This document shows, in pieces, positions 35,348 through 45,711 of a stretch of 64,000 nt of DNA; position 1 is the first letter of the stretch, and each line of letters starts with the position of its first letter. The translations under genes and the position numbers were made by a program. The stretch comes from Fasciola hepatica (Eukaryota > Platyhelminthes > Trematoda > Plagiorchiida > Fasciolidae). The notes below the pieces were generated by a model. The model did not search any database. It was not told the origin of the DNA and was given only the letters and a program-made list of their open reading frames with translations. Location of the stretch: assembly GCA_948099385.1 (NCBI GenBank), contig CANUEZ040000117.1, positions 1,102,001-1,166,000 of the forward strand, read 5' to 3'.

Positions 35348-35674
35348 TCTCATCTGTTTGTGTATTCTTTCAGATGTGTTTGTGGCACATATTATGTAGG
35401 TCGAACGGAACGACAGCTATTCACTCGAAATGAAGAGCACTATTCAAGCTAATTAACTCAAGGACAGACTGGATCGATAAATAGCGAAATCTTAGAGTAC
35501 CTGGTGGACACTGGACATCGGGTGAATATGGGCACTACTTCCCAAGTTGTTCATTTGATACCTTCAAATAACTGCAAGTATGTTCAATTGGGCACTGTAA
35601 CGATGGCCAAGGAAATTGAAATAAAGAAGTTGACCCCTGACCTTTGCTCCCGAAAGCTTTTTGTCCAGATGTAG
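35348..35674 (+). pseudogene. Penelope-like GIY-YIG endonuclease fragment (PLE3)
   Basis: The frame reads FVYSFRCVCGTYYVGRTERQ, an R-EEH segment, and INSEILEYLVDTGHRVN, aligning with the carboxy-terminal nuclease of PLE1 (VYQFTCSCGDVYIGRTDR, SIGRHLIASGHKVD). The paired Y-Y-V-G signature, the following Arg and Glu and the GH-V segment are present. One in-frame TAA follows HYSS. No RT was found upstream, so only the 3' end of the element is here. The stop is at 35672-35674. Confidence 0.7.
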
Positions 35675-36549
35675 CAAATTCCATGTCCCAGCACTGACCT
35701 GTCATCTAGAGGTGATGACCCAGTTAAACTAACTACACGATTGAGATAATTACACAGTCTAAAGCCTCCTTCCTAATTTGGAAATGATTTGATGATTGGT
35801 TTTTTCAGTTAACAGATATTTCGCCTCATTGTTTTTTAAATGTATGTTTACAATGATCTCACATGGGCTGGTAAAGTCTACGTAAATAGGACTTGAGCTT
35901 ATATCATTATTCAAATTCGTTTCTTCTAACTGTTATGGCTATTTGCAATTTATCACTGATCTACTGATGAGTTGGTATCATACGTGCTCTAGGCCTGGTG
36001 TCCAGCAATCGATATCCACCGTGGGACTCATCTGGTGCCCTTGGATACCTCCAAGACATTCGAGTACATCTGGCACGACCAGTCTCAAGCGGTGCTTGCT
36101 AGATCTGGATTTCTCATTGGTTGAACCTTGTAGGTTTGAACATTCCTCCGCTTCAGCTCAAAACCCGTTAATTGAGAGGAGTGTTTCCACGGCACTTGTG
36201 ATGAGTTTGCTCATTCGTCAATAATCCGTGCTTCTTTCTACTCCCTGTCTAAGTATTCCCAGCCATCTTTTATTCGGCACAAAGTATGTTATGCATGAGC
36301 TTCAGCATTATCTATAGTAGGGGAAATGGCTTGTGTACAACGTGACCCACTATGTAGAATGAACGCTCAACTGAGCATTAACGAGCGTGAAATCTTCGGA
36401 GTGATTTCACACTTTTTGAAATCTGCCGCTGAACGCCAATTCATAACGCGGAACCAGTAAGAACGACTGTGTATCTCACTCCAAACCACCAGGCGATCGG
36501 AGCTGGTTACAATTATTACTTCCAACCAACACTACGTAACAAAAAGGAT
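35675..36549. other. stretch with nothing recognised
   Basis: Flank between the PLE3 fragment and duplication block A. A 93-codon plus-strand frame (35943-36224) has no recognisable motif. This sequence is not repeated at A'. Confidence 0.45.
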
Positions 36550-36829
36550 TTTCATCACTTGTTTTTGAACAGCATCAACATGATGCTTGCACCGTATTCG
36601 ACTCACATCGTAGACGATCTCTACATAAACATGATGGTCTATAAAGATTTCTATTGCAGAGTGATTTCTCTATAATGTACACAAAACAAGCATCCACATG
36701 ACAACAAAAGTGACATGTTAAAAATTCACTTTATGGGGTAAAAATTAATTTCTTAACCTAGTGATTTTTATTGAATGTCATCCAATATTTCATTTCTGAA
36801 AGAAACCTTAAGACTAATTTACTGAGTTC

Positions 36830-37134
36830 CATCAAGGTCGGTCACCTTGTCGTAACAGCTCCAAATGAAACTAAAATTTCAGCTAGGAAACAGAACTCTA
36901 TATTATTTAGCACCTGATTTAATACGTAGTTAGAACAAAAACATTCATTACTGGCTATCGGCTCGACAATTTTTCGGAATGTTCATCCGCGGTAAGTGAT
37001 GCCAATTTTGCAACAAGCGGAGAGAACAGATAACGGACACACACAAACACACATACCTACGTACAGGTGGTAAAATATCAATAACTCAAACTACCTCCTT
37101 TCTACCCTAGACACAACAGCTTATGCGACTCACA
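36830..37134 (-). repeat. gypsy2 3' LTR region
   Basis: The minus strand begins TGTGAGTCGCATAAGCTG at 37134, directly after the purine tract GAGGGGGAGC. It is homologous to 44000-44310, which begins TGTCTGACACAAAAGCTG. The distal boundary near 36830 is approximate. Includes CA-rich sequence at about 37035-37060 and, just outside, a CT microsatellite at 37221-37262. Confidence 0.55.
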
Positions 37135-37220
37135 GCTCCCCCTCATAATCGTTGCCGCCTAGCTCCCCACCCAAACCATCACGACTAGGTACCTCTAGGC
37201 CCACTCCAACATCTGGCACC

Positions 37221-37262
37221 CTCACTCTCTCTCTCTCTCTCCCTCTCTCTATCTCCCTCTCG
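37221..37262 (+). repeat. CT/CCCTCT microsatellite
   Basis: A pyrimidine tract of CT repeats with occasional C and A interruptions beside the gypsy2 3' LTR region. The equivalent place in A' (about 53600) has a much shorter CCCTCTTTCCCTCTCTC tract, so it expanded or contracted after duplication. Confidence 0.85.
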
Positions 37263-37459
37263 CCTAGACCTGAGTAAGGACGTTCGATCTTATTATTGGC
37301 TTGAGTTGGATACAATGTGCCGTGGAGGATGGTTTTTACTTCGTCTCTTCACATATGATATAAGGTCTTAGAAGCAGTTCTGCCTTCCTCGTAGATCCCC
37401 TTCTACATTTCTTCAAACATGGCACAAACCCTCCGAAGACAGGAATACCTTCTCCTCAC

Positions 37460-38745
37460 ATCTCATGGGTCGGCGTATACACCAAGGTCACAATATTCTT
37501 TCTGACTCCGATGGCTTTCTTGTAGGTGTTATCGAGCCAGTGTGCGTGCCTTCATCATGGTTTGTTTGGATTTTGACCACTTGGCTCAAAAAAGTCAGGA
37601 TAATCGATTCTCGTATGGCGTGTGTAAGTCGGTATGTGTCTTTCTCTTCTGGTCCACAGAAAGTGCGGCATCTGCCCAGTAGAGACATGTACTGTGCAGT
37701 GGTGCCTCATTACAAACTGTCCCAGAGCCTGATCCCAGCATATCGTTTCTTCCACGAATGCTTTTATAAAGGATCTGAATGTTCAGTTGGTCGGTTCGAT
37801 CAATCCGTTATCTTCCGGAATGTATATAGTTGTACGATCTTTGTCGAACTAAAACCGTTTGCGTAAATCATGTACTGAGGATATTTTACAACTAATCTCT
37901 GTCAGAATGCAACTGAACAGATGCTTCCCATCTACAGATCTAGTGGTTAAATATTGCCCGGGCCACAGTGGCCATCTCTATGACTGAAACAGACACCACA
38001 TTTGGCCATTTCATGAAGTAATCCACAGTGACATTGATATGTTTGTTTTTAATCTGATTTCCCCACAGAGACCTCATTACATCAGTTCAAACCAACTTAT
38101 TCGGGTAACTTGTTGTGACAGATATAAAAGGTACATGTCTATTTGGAACAGAATCATTCAGTAAGACGCGTGACAGACAGTCCCTAAATACATCAGTGAC
38201 TTTCCACCGTTAGTGCGGTCAGCATTACCTGAGACACTCTGTGCCATATATTGCTTCCATAGGTGTACTATATCGTGATGGCAAACTTCTTACATCTTCT
38301 GCAATTGCGGCTGGGGGACTGCAAGCTGGTGCATGCATTCTGGTCCGTTTCGCATGAACAAAAGATCGTCGATAAGTTCGAGACCATACGTGCCTTGTTT
38401 CGTGATTTGTTCCGAACATTTCTGCACCAGTTGGATTTTCCTGATTATTCTTCAAGCGTTGGTATACGAGAGCAAGTTTCGGGTCCTCGGCACGAATTTT
38501 CTTCCATTCTTGCATTTCGTCGAAACTAACCAGTGCCACCTGTGAATTGCAGAATAGACACACTTCGTGATCCTTGTGCGGCCACCGGGACATGCAGCCC
38601 GTGTTTCTATGAGATCCACCCGAAAGATACAGGCACGTAAACTAGCATTCCTGCGACCTTGATACTTGCCCTTCGGGGTCTTTAAAATTTGTCAGTCATG
38701 GAAACGAACGGCGATTTCTTCGTATGAGGAAATTACCGGCCGGTT
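37460..38745 (-). pseudogene. pol: gypsy2 RNase H end, linker and integrase
   Basis: From 38745: LTNFKDPEGQV (RNase H end), then RWPHKDHEVCLFCNSQVAL and EMQEWKKIRAEDPKLALVYQ, the linker to integrase. Further on, VDYFMKWPNVVSVSV and TVARAIFNH and LHSDRD represent the integrase core with D and D. The carboxy part reads MRHHCTVHVSTGQMPHFLW. Frames shift repeatedly. The same piece recurs at 53.8-55.09 kb with a few percent difference. Confidence 0.78.
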
Positions 38746-40460
38746 CAGTTCAGTTCAGTTCGATTTGTACAGGACTTGGTGTAGCTAGATCCAACCGTGT
38801 GTCCAGATGGTTGTGTTTTCGGCGCGTTTCCGTAGCTTCCAACACTGCGTGGTTTTCTTTTTCTGAAAGGCAGAAATTTTGTGCAGTATCAGCCTTGGAA
38901 GAGAAAGGTGGAGACAATGAGTAAATTGCGTATGACCCTAAAAACTGCTTAACAAAACTCGGGGCATACTGCTACCCAACATAAGTCTACTGCTTTCTTA
39001 AAAGCCTTCACTGTTGTGGTATTTATGACCTCCTCCGGGAGCTTATTCCAATAGGGTACCACTCTATTGGAGAAGTAATTCGCCCTAATTGGGAGCCTCG
39101 AATGCTTCCTTTGTAATCTAAGGCTATGCCCCTTTGTGCCTCTCTCGGGGATCAGAGAGAAAAAGTCTTCTGGTCTTATTCCTGAAGGTCCCTTCATTAT
39201 CTTGAAGGTTCCAATCAAACCCCCGCTAATGCGACAACTTTTCATCGAGAACAGATCTAGGGCACAGAAACGGTCTGTGTAGCTGAATCCCTCTTGTATA
39301 GTCACATTTCTAGTGGCTGGCCCTTGCACTTTCTCCAGACAGTCTATATCTTTCTGGTAGTACGGTGCCCAGGCCTGCACGCAGTACTCCATATGCGGCC
39401 TAACTATGGCTTGGTATATCGGAACGAAAATCTTCGGCTCTCTACACGATATAATGTATCTAACTCGAAAGAGTTCTCTTCTGGCCATAATGTCTGCTGC
39501 GGTACACTGCTTCGACGGCTTGAATCTGTTGTCCATTAGAACGCCCAATGCTTCGACCTGAGAGACCACTTGCAACGAACCCACACCATCCCTACTAGCC
39601 CCTGAATTTGTGGTCAAGCATTGACACTTGGTGAGGTATAGTGGAAGGTCCCATTTGTGTGACCAGTTTTGTACTGCTAACACGTCAAGTTCTATATCTA
39701 CTCCAGCTATCTTGACGTCATCGGCAAACATAAAGGTGGGGTTTGTAAACTCACGTGCTAGGTCGTTGATGAAGATGAGGAAGAGCAGAAGGCCGAGCAC
39801 AGAGCCCTGTGGCACCCCACTTGTTACACCTTCCGGTTTTGAAACATGACTCTCCACCTTAGCACTAAAAGTTCACCCTGCTAAAAAACGTATCCATTAT
39901 CTTGCCTTTCCAACAATTCCCATAGACTGTAGTTTGACGTCGAGAAATCTGTGGTTCACAGAATCAAACGCCTTGCTGAAGTTCAGGTAGCAGAGCGCAA
40001 TCGATTGTCCTCTGTCCAGGCGCTTGGTTACCTCATCGAAGAACAGCAGGAGATTCGTCAGACAAGATCGTCCTGCCACAAACCCATGCCAAGCATTTGA
40101 CATGCGGCTGTGTTGAACCAAATGCCTAGAGATCTGTTTCCTGACTATTTGCTCCAGGCACTTACACAGTACTGAAGTTAAGCTAACCGGCCGGTAATCT
40201 TCGGCCTTTTGCCGGGGTCCGCTGTTGTAAATTCCCACCACTGTTGCCCTCCTCCAGTCTCCCGTCACAATTCCCTCTCCAAGTGACGTTTCATACAGCT
40301 TCGTCACCGGAACCTCCAGAACCTCGGCCAGAGGTTAAACGATTGCTGGATGAATCCCATCTGGTTCTGCTGCTTTAATTCTACTGAAGGTTTGCAACTT
40401 CGCGTAACCCTCTTCTTCTCCTGCAGTAAGTTTGGGTATTGGAGGCGTCTGTGGGTTATT
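38746..40460 (-). mobile_element. 5'-truncated CR1/jockey-type LINE (LINE4) inside gypsy2
   Basis: Starts at about 40460 within the region before the RT (IPKLTAGEEEGYAKLQTFSR) and ends in a (GAACT)n tail on the minus strand (38746-38765). The endonuclease is missing, as in a typical 5'-truncated target-primed insertion. Gypsy2 RNase H breaks off at the upstream edge (VLVYFIRN) and resumes downstream (LTNFKDPEGQ). Confidence 0.8.
38949..40440 (-). pseudogene. LINE4 reverse transcriptase
   Basis: RT motifs in order: IKAAEPDGIHPAIV, then a TAA, EDYRPVSLTSVLCKCLEQIV, WHGFVAGRSCLTNLL, LNFSKAFDSVNHRFL, a frameshift at about 39880, [26 protein letters not shown], and the thumb region IVRPHMEYCVQAWAPYY, ending WNKLPEEV and a stop at 38949. 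The second part is open for 302 codons. It belongs to a different family from LINE1-3 (SGVPQGS rather than SGVIQGS). Confidence 0.85.
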
Positions 40461-40464
40461 ACGG

Positions 40465-41300
40465 ATGAAATAAACTAACACCAAAATCTCCTTCCGCGTC
40501 GTAAAATAATTCTGCTCTCATTTGGTCAAAGTTCTGCTGACGAGGAAGCTACGTGCTCGATGCCTTGTTTGCCTCTTGTTTACAATACAGAGCCAATACA
40601 GTTTGTCGTGACGTCCATGTCCTGGATAAACTCACCCTTCGGACTCCGATGTGTTTTTGAAAACTAGGATTGGTGCTTAACACGACCGATCACGGAATTC
40701 TTCTCAGGACTCTTGCTAATTCGCAGTCTATTTGAACATTTTATTTAGCCTCAAAATGCAGGTATGCAGTGCTACAACTGCGGCAAACGTCGGAATAAAC
40801 CTGCGGTAGTATGAAGCGAACCCATGGAAGGTGTGTGCTTATTCGACATTAGTGGATGTTTGCCACGTTTTAATCCCTTCCTTTTTTGACAGATCAGTTT
40901 GGATGTCTGAGGTCGAGGCGACATGTCCTCGGCATGGGATCTGGTGAAATAATAACTGTCAATTGAAAGGTCTAAGCTTGAGGCCAACGTGCTGCACCCT
41001 GTCGAATACTCGAGCCAAATCCTGGATGTGTTCGCCAAGTTTTCTCCATTGGATAACCATATCGTCCAGATTTACCCGATAATACTAGGAAATCCAGTCA
41101 CCCAATACAACGTGTCAGTTATTGAAAGGCACAGGGTCGTTCGTTAATCAAAATGACTTCTACCGATCGTACTCATCAACTTACATTTGCCAATAGCTTG
41201 AAGCTATATTTAACAAGCGGAACCATGTCGAACGTTCCAAAGACTCCAACAGAACTTTGATACGATGAAAAGCAAAGGAGTCTGTAACTGAACCGCTGTC
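40465..41300 (-). pseudogene. pol: gypsy2 reverse transcriptase and RNase H
   Basis: From 41300: FHRIKVLLESLERSTWFRLL, NIASSYWQM, VDEYDR, NLDDMVI (in place of YLDD), HIQDLARVFDRVQHVGLKLR, FASYYRRFIPTFA, then the RNase H APILVFKNT, SRTLTK and NYFTTRKEILVLVYFIRN. These are the RT palm, thumb and RNase H start of a gypsy element, in several frames with stops. Confidence 0.75.
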
Positions 41301-41983
41301 CAGTGAATGAGTGACTCGTAGAACACGAACCCGAAACCCGAATCGAACAAGGCGAGTGGGTGAACTACGTGTACTTCAAAGAGCAATCATTGGAATTACA
41401 AGCAACATACCTCAATTTGTGGTGCAATCCGGGAATATACCTAAAATCGTTGGAAGGGTCTGTCGGGGAACGTATGCCGAGCAATACGGGACCGAGTCAT
41501 CGGAACAGGGTGAAGTTCATGTTTTAGAGGAAGAACAATTTGCTAATCAGAGGAAGAGTGGTAAGCGTACAATAGATGGAGGGACAAGTGTGACCATGAA
41601 ATTGGATCAGACAAGGACCAGAAGAATCACACTCACGCTCGACCCGGACCCTCAAGCAGGCTCGGCGTGATCTGCAGCGTGGAAGGAAAGTACAAAGGTC
41701 ATTCATGCGGTGCGAGTGAGAAAGCATACAAAGCACGGATGCAAGCACCTATGACTCGCAAGACTTAAAGGTCGCAGGGCCCTGGATTAACTGCAATGAA
41801 AAATCGGTCTACTCTAAAAGTGCACACGTAGGAGGACAGTAGGAGAACCGAGGCAAGGTAACCGGTTCATTATGTGAGACGAAGGGAAAACTTGTAGGTT
41901 GGATTGGTTGGGAAGGAAGGGGTAGCGAGCTGATTAGATTCACGTGAGTGAGAAAAGGAGACCGCGTGGGAATTTCACACAGT
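41301..41983. mobile_element. unclassified 0.68-kb insertion with direct repeats
   Basis: Lies in the middle of the gypsy2 RT: the reading stops at RKNAVTAIQ (42.0 kb) and resumes at the equivalent position at 41.3 kb. The edges carry near-identical direct repeats, TGTAACTGAACCGCTGT (41283-41299) and TGTACTGAATTGCTGT (41984-41999), as expected for a target-site duplication. A plus-strand frame of 119 codons (from a GTG at 41311) runs through half of it, rich in Arg and Thr, without known domains. No tail or terminal repeat is obvious. Confidence 0.55.
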
Positions 41984-42710
41984 GTACTGAATTGCTGTTA
42001 CAGCGTTCTTTCTTGTCACTTGGTTTAATTTTCGGTAATTGACACAGAACCAAATGACCCATTGTTCTTGTTCACCTACTGATGCGGCTTACGAAAAGTG
42101 TGAGGGCTGAAATACATCAGACTGCAGTATTTATTGAGTCTTTTTTCTCGATTTGGTCTCGTGACGTTGTGGGGGCTTCGGCAAGCATGCTGATCGGGCG
42201 TTTATAGTGTGGATTGTGTTCCGGGCTACGCTGGTGTAACTTACTGTTAGTATTCCGCGCAAAATTCTCCCGGAACCTGCTTATCTAAGTCACCAGCTTT
42301 TCGGTCGTTAGTTCAGAAGCACGTTCACATTTGAAGGAACTACTGATTGCTTCCTCGTCCTATTTCACAGAGGCTGCAATCCATTCAGGTGATATCTATC
42401 ATTTTCATCACAACTGAGATGTATACAAGGTGACGTATGTGAGATGCTCCTACATAGGTCATTAACACAATGGAAAGCTCACAGAAGGTCGGTGCCCACG
42501 GTGACATTATCGGTCAAACCTCGAAATACTACGAAGTCCTGCGATTCCTTCACGCCAATCAACTGCAGGTTAATGGTCACTGCACTTAGGACTACTAGAG
42601 GATCTGCATTTTCACCTCCCTTATTTCTCCATGAACTCAAGAATTCCCAATTTATTTCCGAGCAACAGCTATAGACAATTCTCTTTTGATGGTCTGTGTG
42701 CAGCACATCA
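41984..42710 (-). pseudogene. pol: gypsy2 protease and RT amino-terminal part
   Basis: At 42706-42480 a frame reads SAVTINLQLIGVKESQDFVV and FRGLTDNVTVGTDLL, the second half of a retroviral-type protease (f-V-gL-d-ilG-DfL). The active-site DTG is replaced by YSC. At 42130-41984, WFCVNYRKLNQVTRKNAV is the RT start (RFCVDYRKLN). Between them the sequence is decayed. Confidence 0.65.
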
Positions 42711-42899
42711 GATAAACCTATGCATCGTTCTGTATGAATGGCATCCTGGACTATGGTTCACTGTTAGGAGTATTATTAGATTTTAGTGTTCAATCACCTT
42801 CGGGCCCCTTGTTGAGGGAAATGATACCCCGAGTTCCGTAGCGATCACGGTCCTCACTCATAGTGTAACAAGAACGACAGCGCACGACAGGATACTTGT

Positions 42900-43780
42900 A
42901 TTTCATAGGCCAAACAAGTCAAGTCATGGAACACATACAGTCGTTTATACAGGCCTTTTTCCAGACTGCGCGGCACCAAGATTGCTATTGCCGGTGCTTG
43001 AGCGCTTCAGCTGCGTTCTGTCGAGTTGCCTGTGGCCAATGGCTTGTTTCTCTTGACCGTCATTTCCCTTCGGTTGGTCCGACTGTCTCAGTTGACGGCT
43101 CGATCAGCAGCCCTTCACCTGAGATATCCTACTGGTTGCTGGAGATCCCGCTGCTTCCTCTCTGGTTGTCTGTATGCCCCCTTTTGCCTGCTTCGGGACG
43201 CCTCCGACCTATTCGCCACCTGTTCTTTTGTCTGTGGCCCTCGTTTGGTTCGTTCGTTCGCCTTGATTTTCACGACGTTCCCTCGCTCCAGCATTCCCTG
43301 TTACAATTGGACCGTTCCAAAACGCAGGTTAGTAAAACGATTCACCGCTTATCACGGTCGCCGATGATTTCCGGGGCCTTTTAGTTGAGCTACATGGTAA
43401 CCTTTCAGCTCCTTGTCTGAGTACAAGGCTTCCAACTTCGTTGTGCCTCTAATATCGGTGTGGATCAAAGCTAGAACTCTTTCCGGATTCTGGGCGGGAT
43501 CGTGCGCTCCCATATCTGTTGGTAGATAACACTGTCCAACTCAGTTAGCTGCACGGTTGGAAATGCCTTCTCCGCCAAACTGCGAAATTCGGAAGCAAAT
43601 TCCAACATGGTTTTGACGCGTCATTTCATCCTTTCCTTTTCTGCCTGTCAATGGGTGCAGTGTGCCGCGGAGCAGTTTAATGCTCTCCTCTTTACCTCGA
43701 AAACGCTGTCACATGCTGCTCCCTCCAGGAGACTGAACGGCAGATCCGCATGTTACTCGGGAGGGAAATTCTTCAGGTAC
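42900..43780 (-). pseudogene. gag: gypsy2 gag
   Basis: The minus strand at 43625-43440 reads TMLEFASEFRSLAEKAFPTV and IYQQIWERTIPPRIRKEF, the capsid pattern of gypsy Gag (f-LaekAfP, q-F-dgl-p-iR-el). Sequence on either side, including PFSLLEGAACDSV at about 43715, is consistent with capsid. The plus-strand frames at 42896-43384 are antisense shadows. No zinc knuckle could be identified. Confidence 0.55.
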
Positions 43781-43999
43781 TTTCCCAACTAATCCCCGCA
43801 CTGTCGATAGTTATCTTAATTGGAATTTGCAGGCAATGGGAATGGAAGCTATCCTCAGGGATGCCTGGCTTGTCAGTATGCTCAATGATTTCAGAGCCTC
43901 CGTCCGAGATCTTATCAATGTTACAGGAATGACAGACATCTCGGACTGTGCTTCTTTGACCAAAGCTGAACCTAGAGTCTGCATCGATATTGGCCTTAT

Positions 44000-44310
44000 G
44001 TTCATTGCAGATCAGAAGGATGGAAAGCAACGTCGCCCGTTGTAGGATGAAAAGAAAATATTTTTGGAAACGGTTCTGTATGTTAAATGGTACCTGATGT
44101 AATCAACAGTTAGAAATAAATAATGGTCATTATTTTTTGGCGGTTCGACGGTTATTCGGAATATTCTTTCTCATTACTTGATGTCAGTTCTGTAAAATAC
44201 GAAGAGAACATGAAAGACAAGCTCACTCACACACACGTACGGGTGGTAAAATATCAATAGCTCAAACTATTACCTTGCTAATATAGACATAACAGCTTTT
44301 GTGTCAGACA
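44000..44310 (-). repeat. gypsy2 5' LTR region
   Basis: Homologous to 36830-37134, best seen in CGTACGGGTGGTAAAATATC (44237-44256) and the following AATAGCTCAAACTA. The upstream limit is set by TGTCTGAC at 44310. It is more diverged from the 3' LTR than A is from A', in line with an old element. The primer-binding site was not identified. Confidence 0.5.
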
Positions 44311-45699
44311 AATCAAACGACTCGTCCGATGGCTGACAACCGTCTTTTCAGTTTCACCATTCTCGCAGTACTAAACTCACTCTGCTATGAACTCAGAGTT
44401 ACGATGTACTAACTGTGAGAACTGAGACGGTATATCCCTTATTGTTACCACTTTCTTCCAATACAAATTCCGTCGAAGGCTTCAAGAGTGCTTGCCTTCT
44501 GACACATATCAGCGATGGTAACAGACTTCTACTAGTCGTTGAGATACGCGTAACACGATCCAAAATATGTCAAGCCCCCCCCCATTATGGGTTTCAATAC
44601 ACGCATCTCAACGACTACTAGAGGGCCGCTACAGGTCGCAACAGAAACTTCTCCGTGTATTAGAGTCGGGCAAATGCAAGCAACTTCAGCATCGCTTGAG
44701 GTTTCAGCGGTCAAGTCAACGAAATATCAGTCAGCGGTCATGAAAGTTCAATGTCCGATGTATGGTTCAACGAATGAGCAGGTGTGGCCCCAAATGTTAG
44801 TGGAAAACAACAAACTGGGGCGAGGGTAGGGGGTGGGTTCGATCTTGAGTAAAAGCCTCGAGTCTGGTTGATTTGTCGATCACAGCTATCAAGTCAGGCG
44901 GACCGGGTGGAGAATAAGTTATCTTCGATTTATCGGTTTTGGGGTGCTGGGCGCTGTAGATGCTCTTACTGGGCTTCGACCTATGGAGTATTTTTGCGTT
45001 TTTTGCAGATGAGACATGTACAATTTGCTTCGGAAGACCACTTTTCCTTGTACACTATAATAGTCGGCAGAGAATAAGGACAATCACTACAATGTGCATG
45101 TTCATCTGTTCATGCAGTACTCTATATTTGCAGTAATAATAACAACATGTTGATGGTAGATAGCTGTCACCTTGGTAATTACCACCAACCAACTCAAAAT
45201 TAATATCCGGTCCGCTACTTTAATCTCTCCTGCAAGGTAGCCTATTTCTCTGGTTACTGAAAAGGACAACGACTTGACAGTGGAACAGATTTTTGTGCAT
45301 TCGTCTTCGTAATCGCTCTCACAGCTCGCACAATGCACTTAAAAGCATCCGTGGATTGACAGTAACATGGATTTTGTGCCTCGGTCTCTTTAATCTTCCT
45401 ACATCCCGGAGCTTCTTTGGTCCACAACTCAAATTTCTCCCTCCTGTGGCAAAAAAATAAATATTTTCCCATGTAAATTCTCTGCCACTCATTCCTTTTT
45501 TAAGCGGAATTTGTGCCGTTATCCACAAATGCGCTAAAGCATCTCGCCTATTCCATTCAGAAATTTCCGGCTGATGTAGACAAAACTCAAATTTGCATTT
45601 TCCAAAAACTACCACTTTGTTTCGCATAATTTCTTAAACAACACTGGTTGTGATCTCTTTTTGATTGGATGTCGCAAGATTGATTCTTCACTTTCGACT
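44311..45699. other. stretch with a short foldback, otherwise unrecognised
   Basis: At 44527-44625 arms of about 25 bases (TCTACTAGTCGTTGAGAT and its near-complement) flank roughly 45 bases that include a run of nine C (44575-44583), so the DNA or RNA could form a hairpin of miniature-element type. Overlapping minus-strand frames at 45627-45102 (102 and 78 codons) show no recognised domain. Confidence 0.4.
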
Positions 45700-45711
45700 C
45701 GTCTTCTGCTT

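Larger units (their letters stand above)
36550..38765. repeat. duplication block A (pre-insertion copy)
   Basis: Matches 50430-50837 plus 53324-55110 (A'). It holds the 3' half of gypsy2, its 3' LTR region, probable flanking sequence at 36550-36830 and the first bases of the LINE4 tail. The pair is visibly closer in the coding half (37.5-38.7 kb) than in the LTR half. Position 36941-36952 is the intact target site of PLE1. Confidence 0.82.
36830..44310 (-). mobile_element. second Ty3/gypsy element (gypsy2), decayed, with two insertions
   Basis: On the minus strand, in order: 5' LTR region (to about 44000), gag (43780-43000), protease (42710-42450), RT (42130-41984 and 41300-40740), RNase H (40740-40465 and 38745-38650), integrase (to 37460), a purine tract (37135-37145) and 3' LTR region. 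LINE4 interrupts RNase H and a 0.68-kb insertion interrupts RT. Domain order and motifs fit Ty3/gypsy; the family differs from gypsy1 (Gag lacks the same knuckle, and the RT-to-integrase linker differs). All domains are broken. Confidence 0.75.

Noticed and set aside
37221..37262. CT tract as a promoter element
   Set aside because: A simple microsatellite next to an LTR, with a different length in the duplicate and no gene beside it.
37465..37866. 133-codon plus-strand frame as a host gene
   Set aside because: The minus strand here is gypsy2 integrase, and the frame recurs in A' with the duplicated element.
42896..43384. 162-codon plus-strand frame as a membrane protein
   Set aside because: Antisense to decayed gypsy2 gag; its Leu/Ser/Cys richness follows from the opposite strand.
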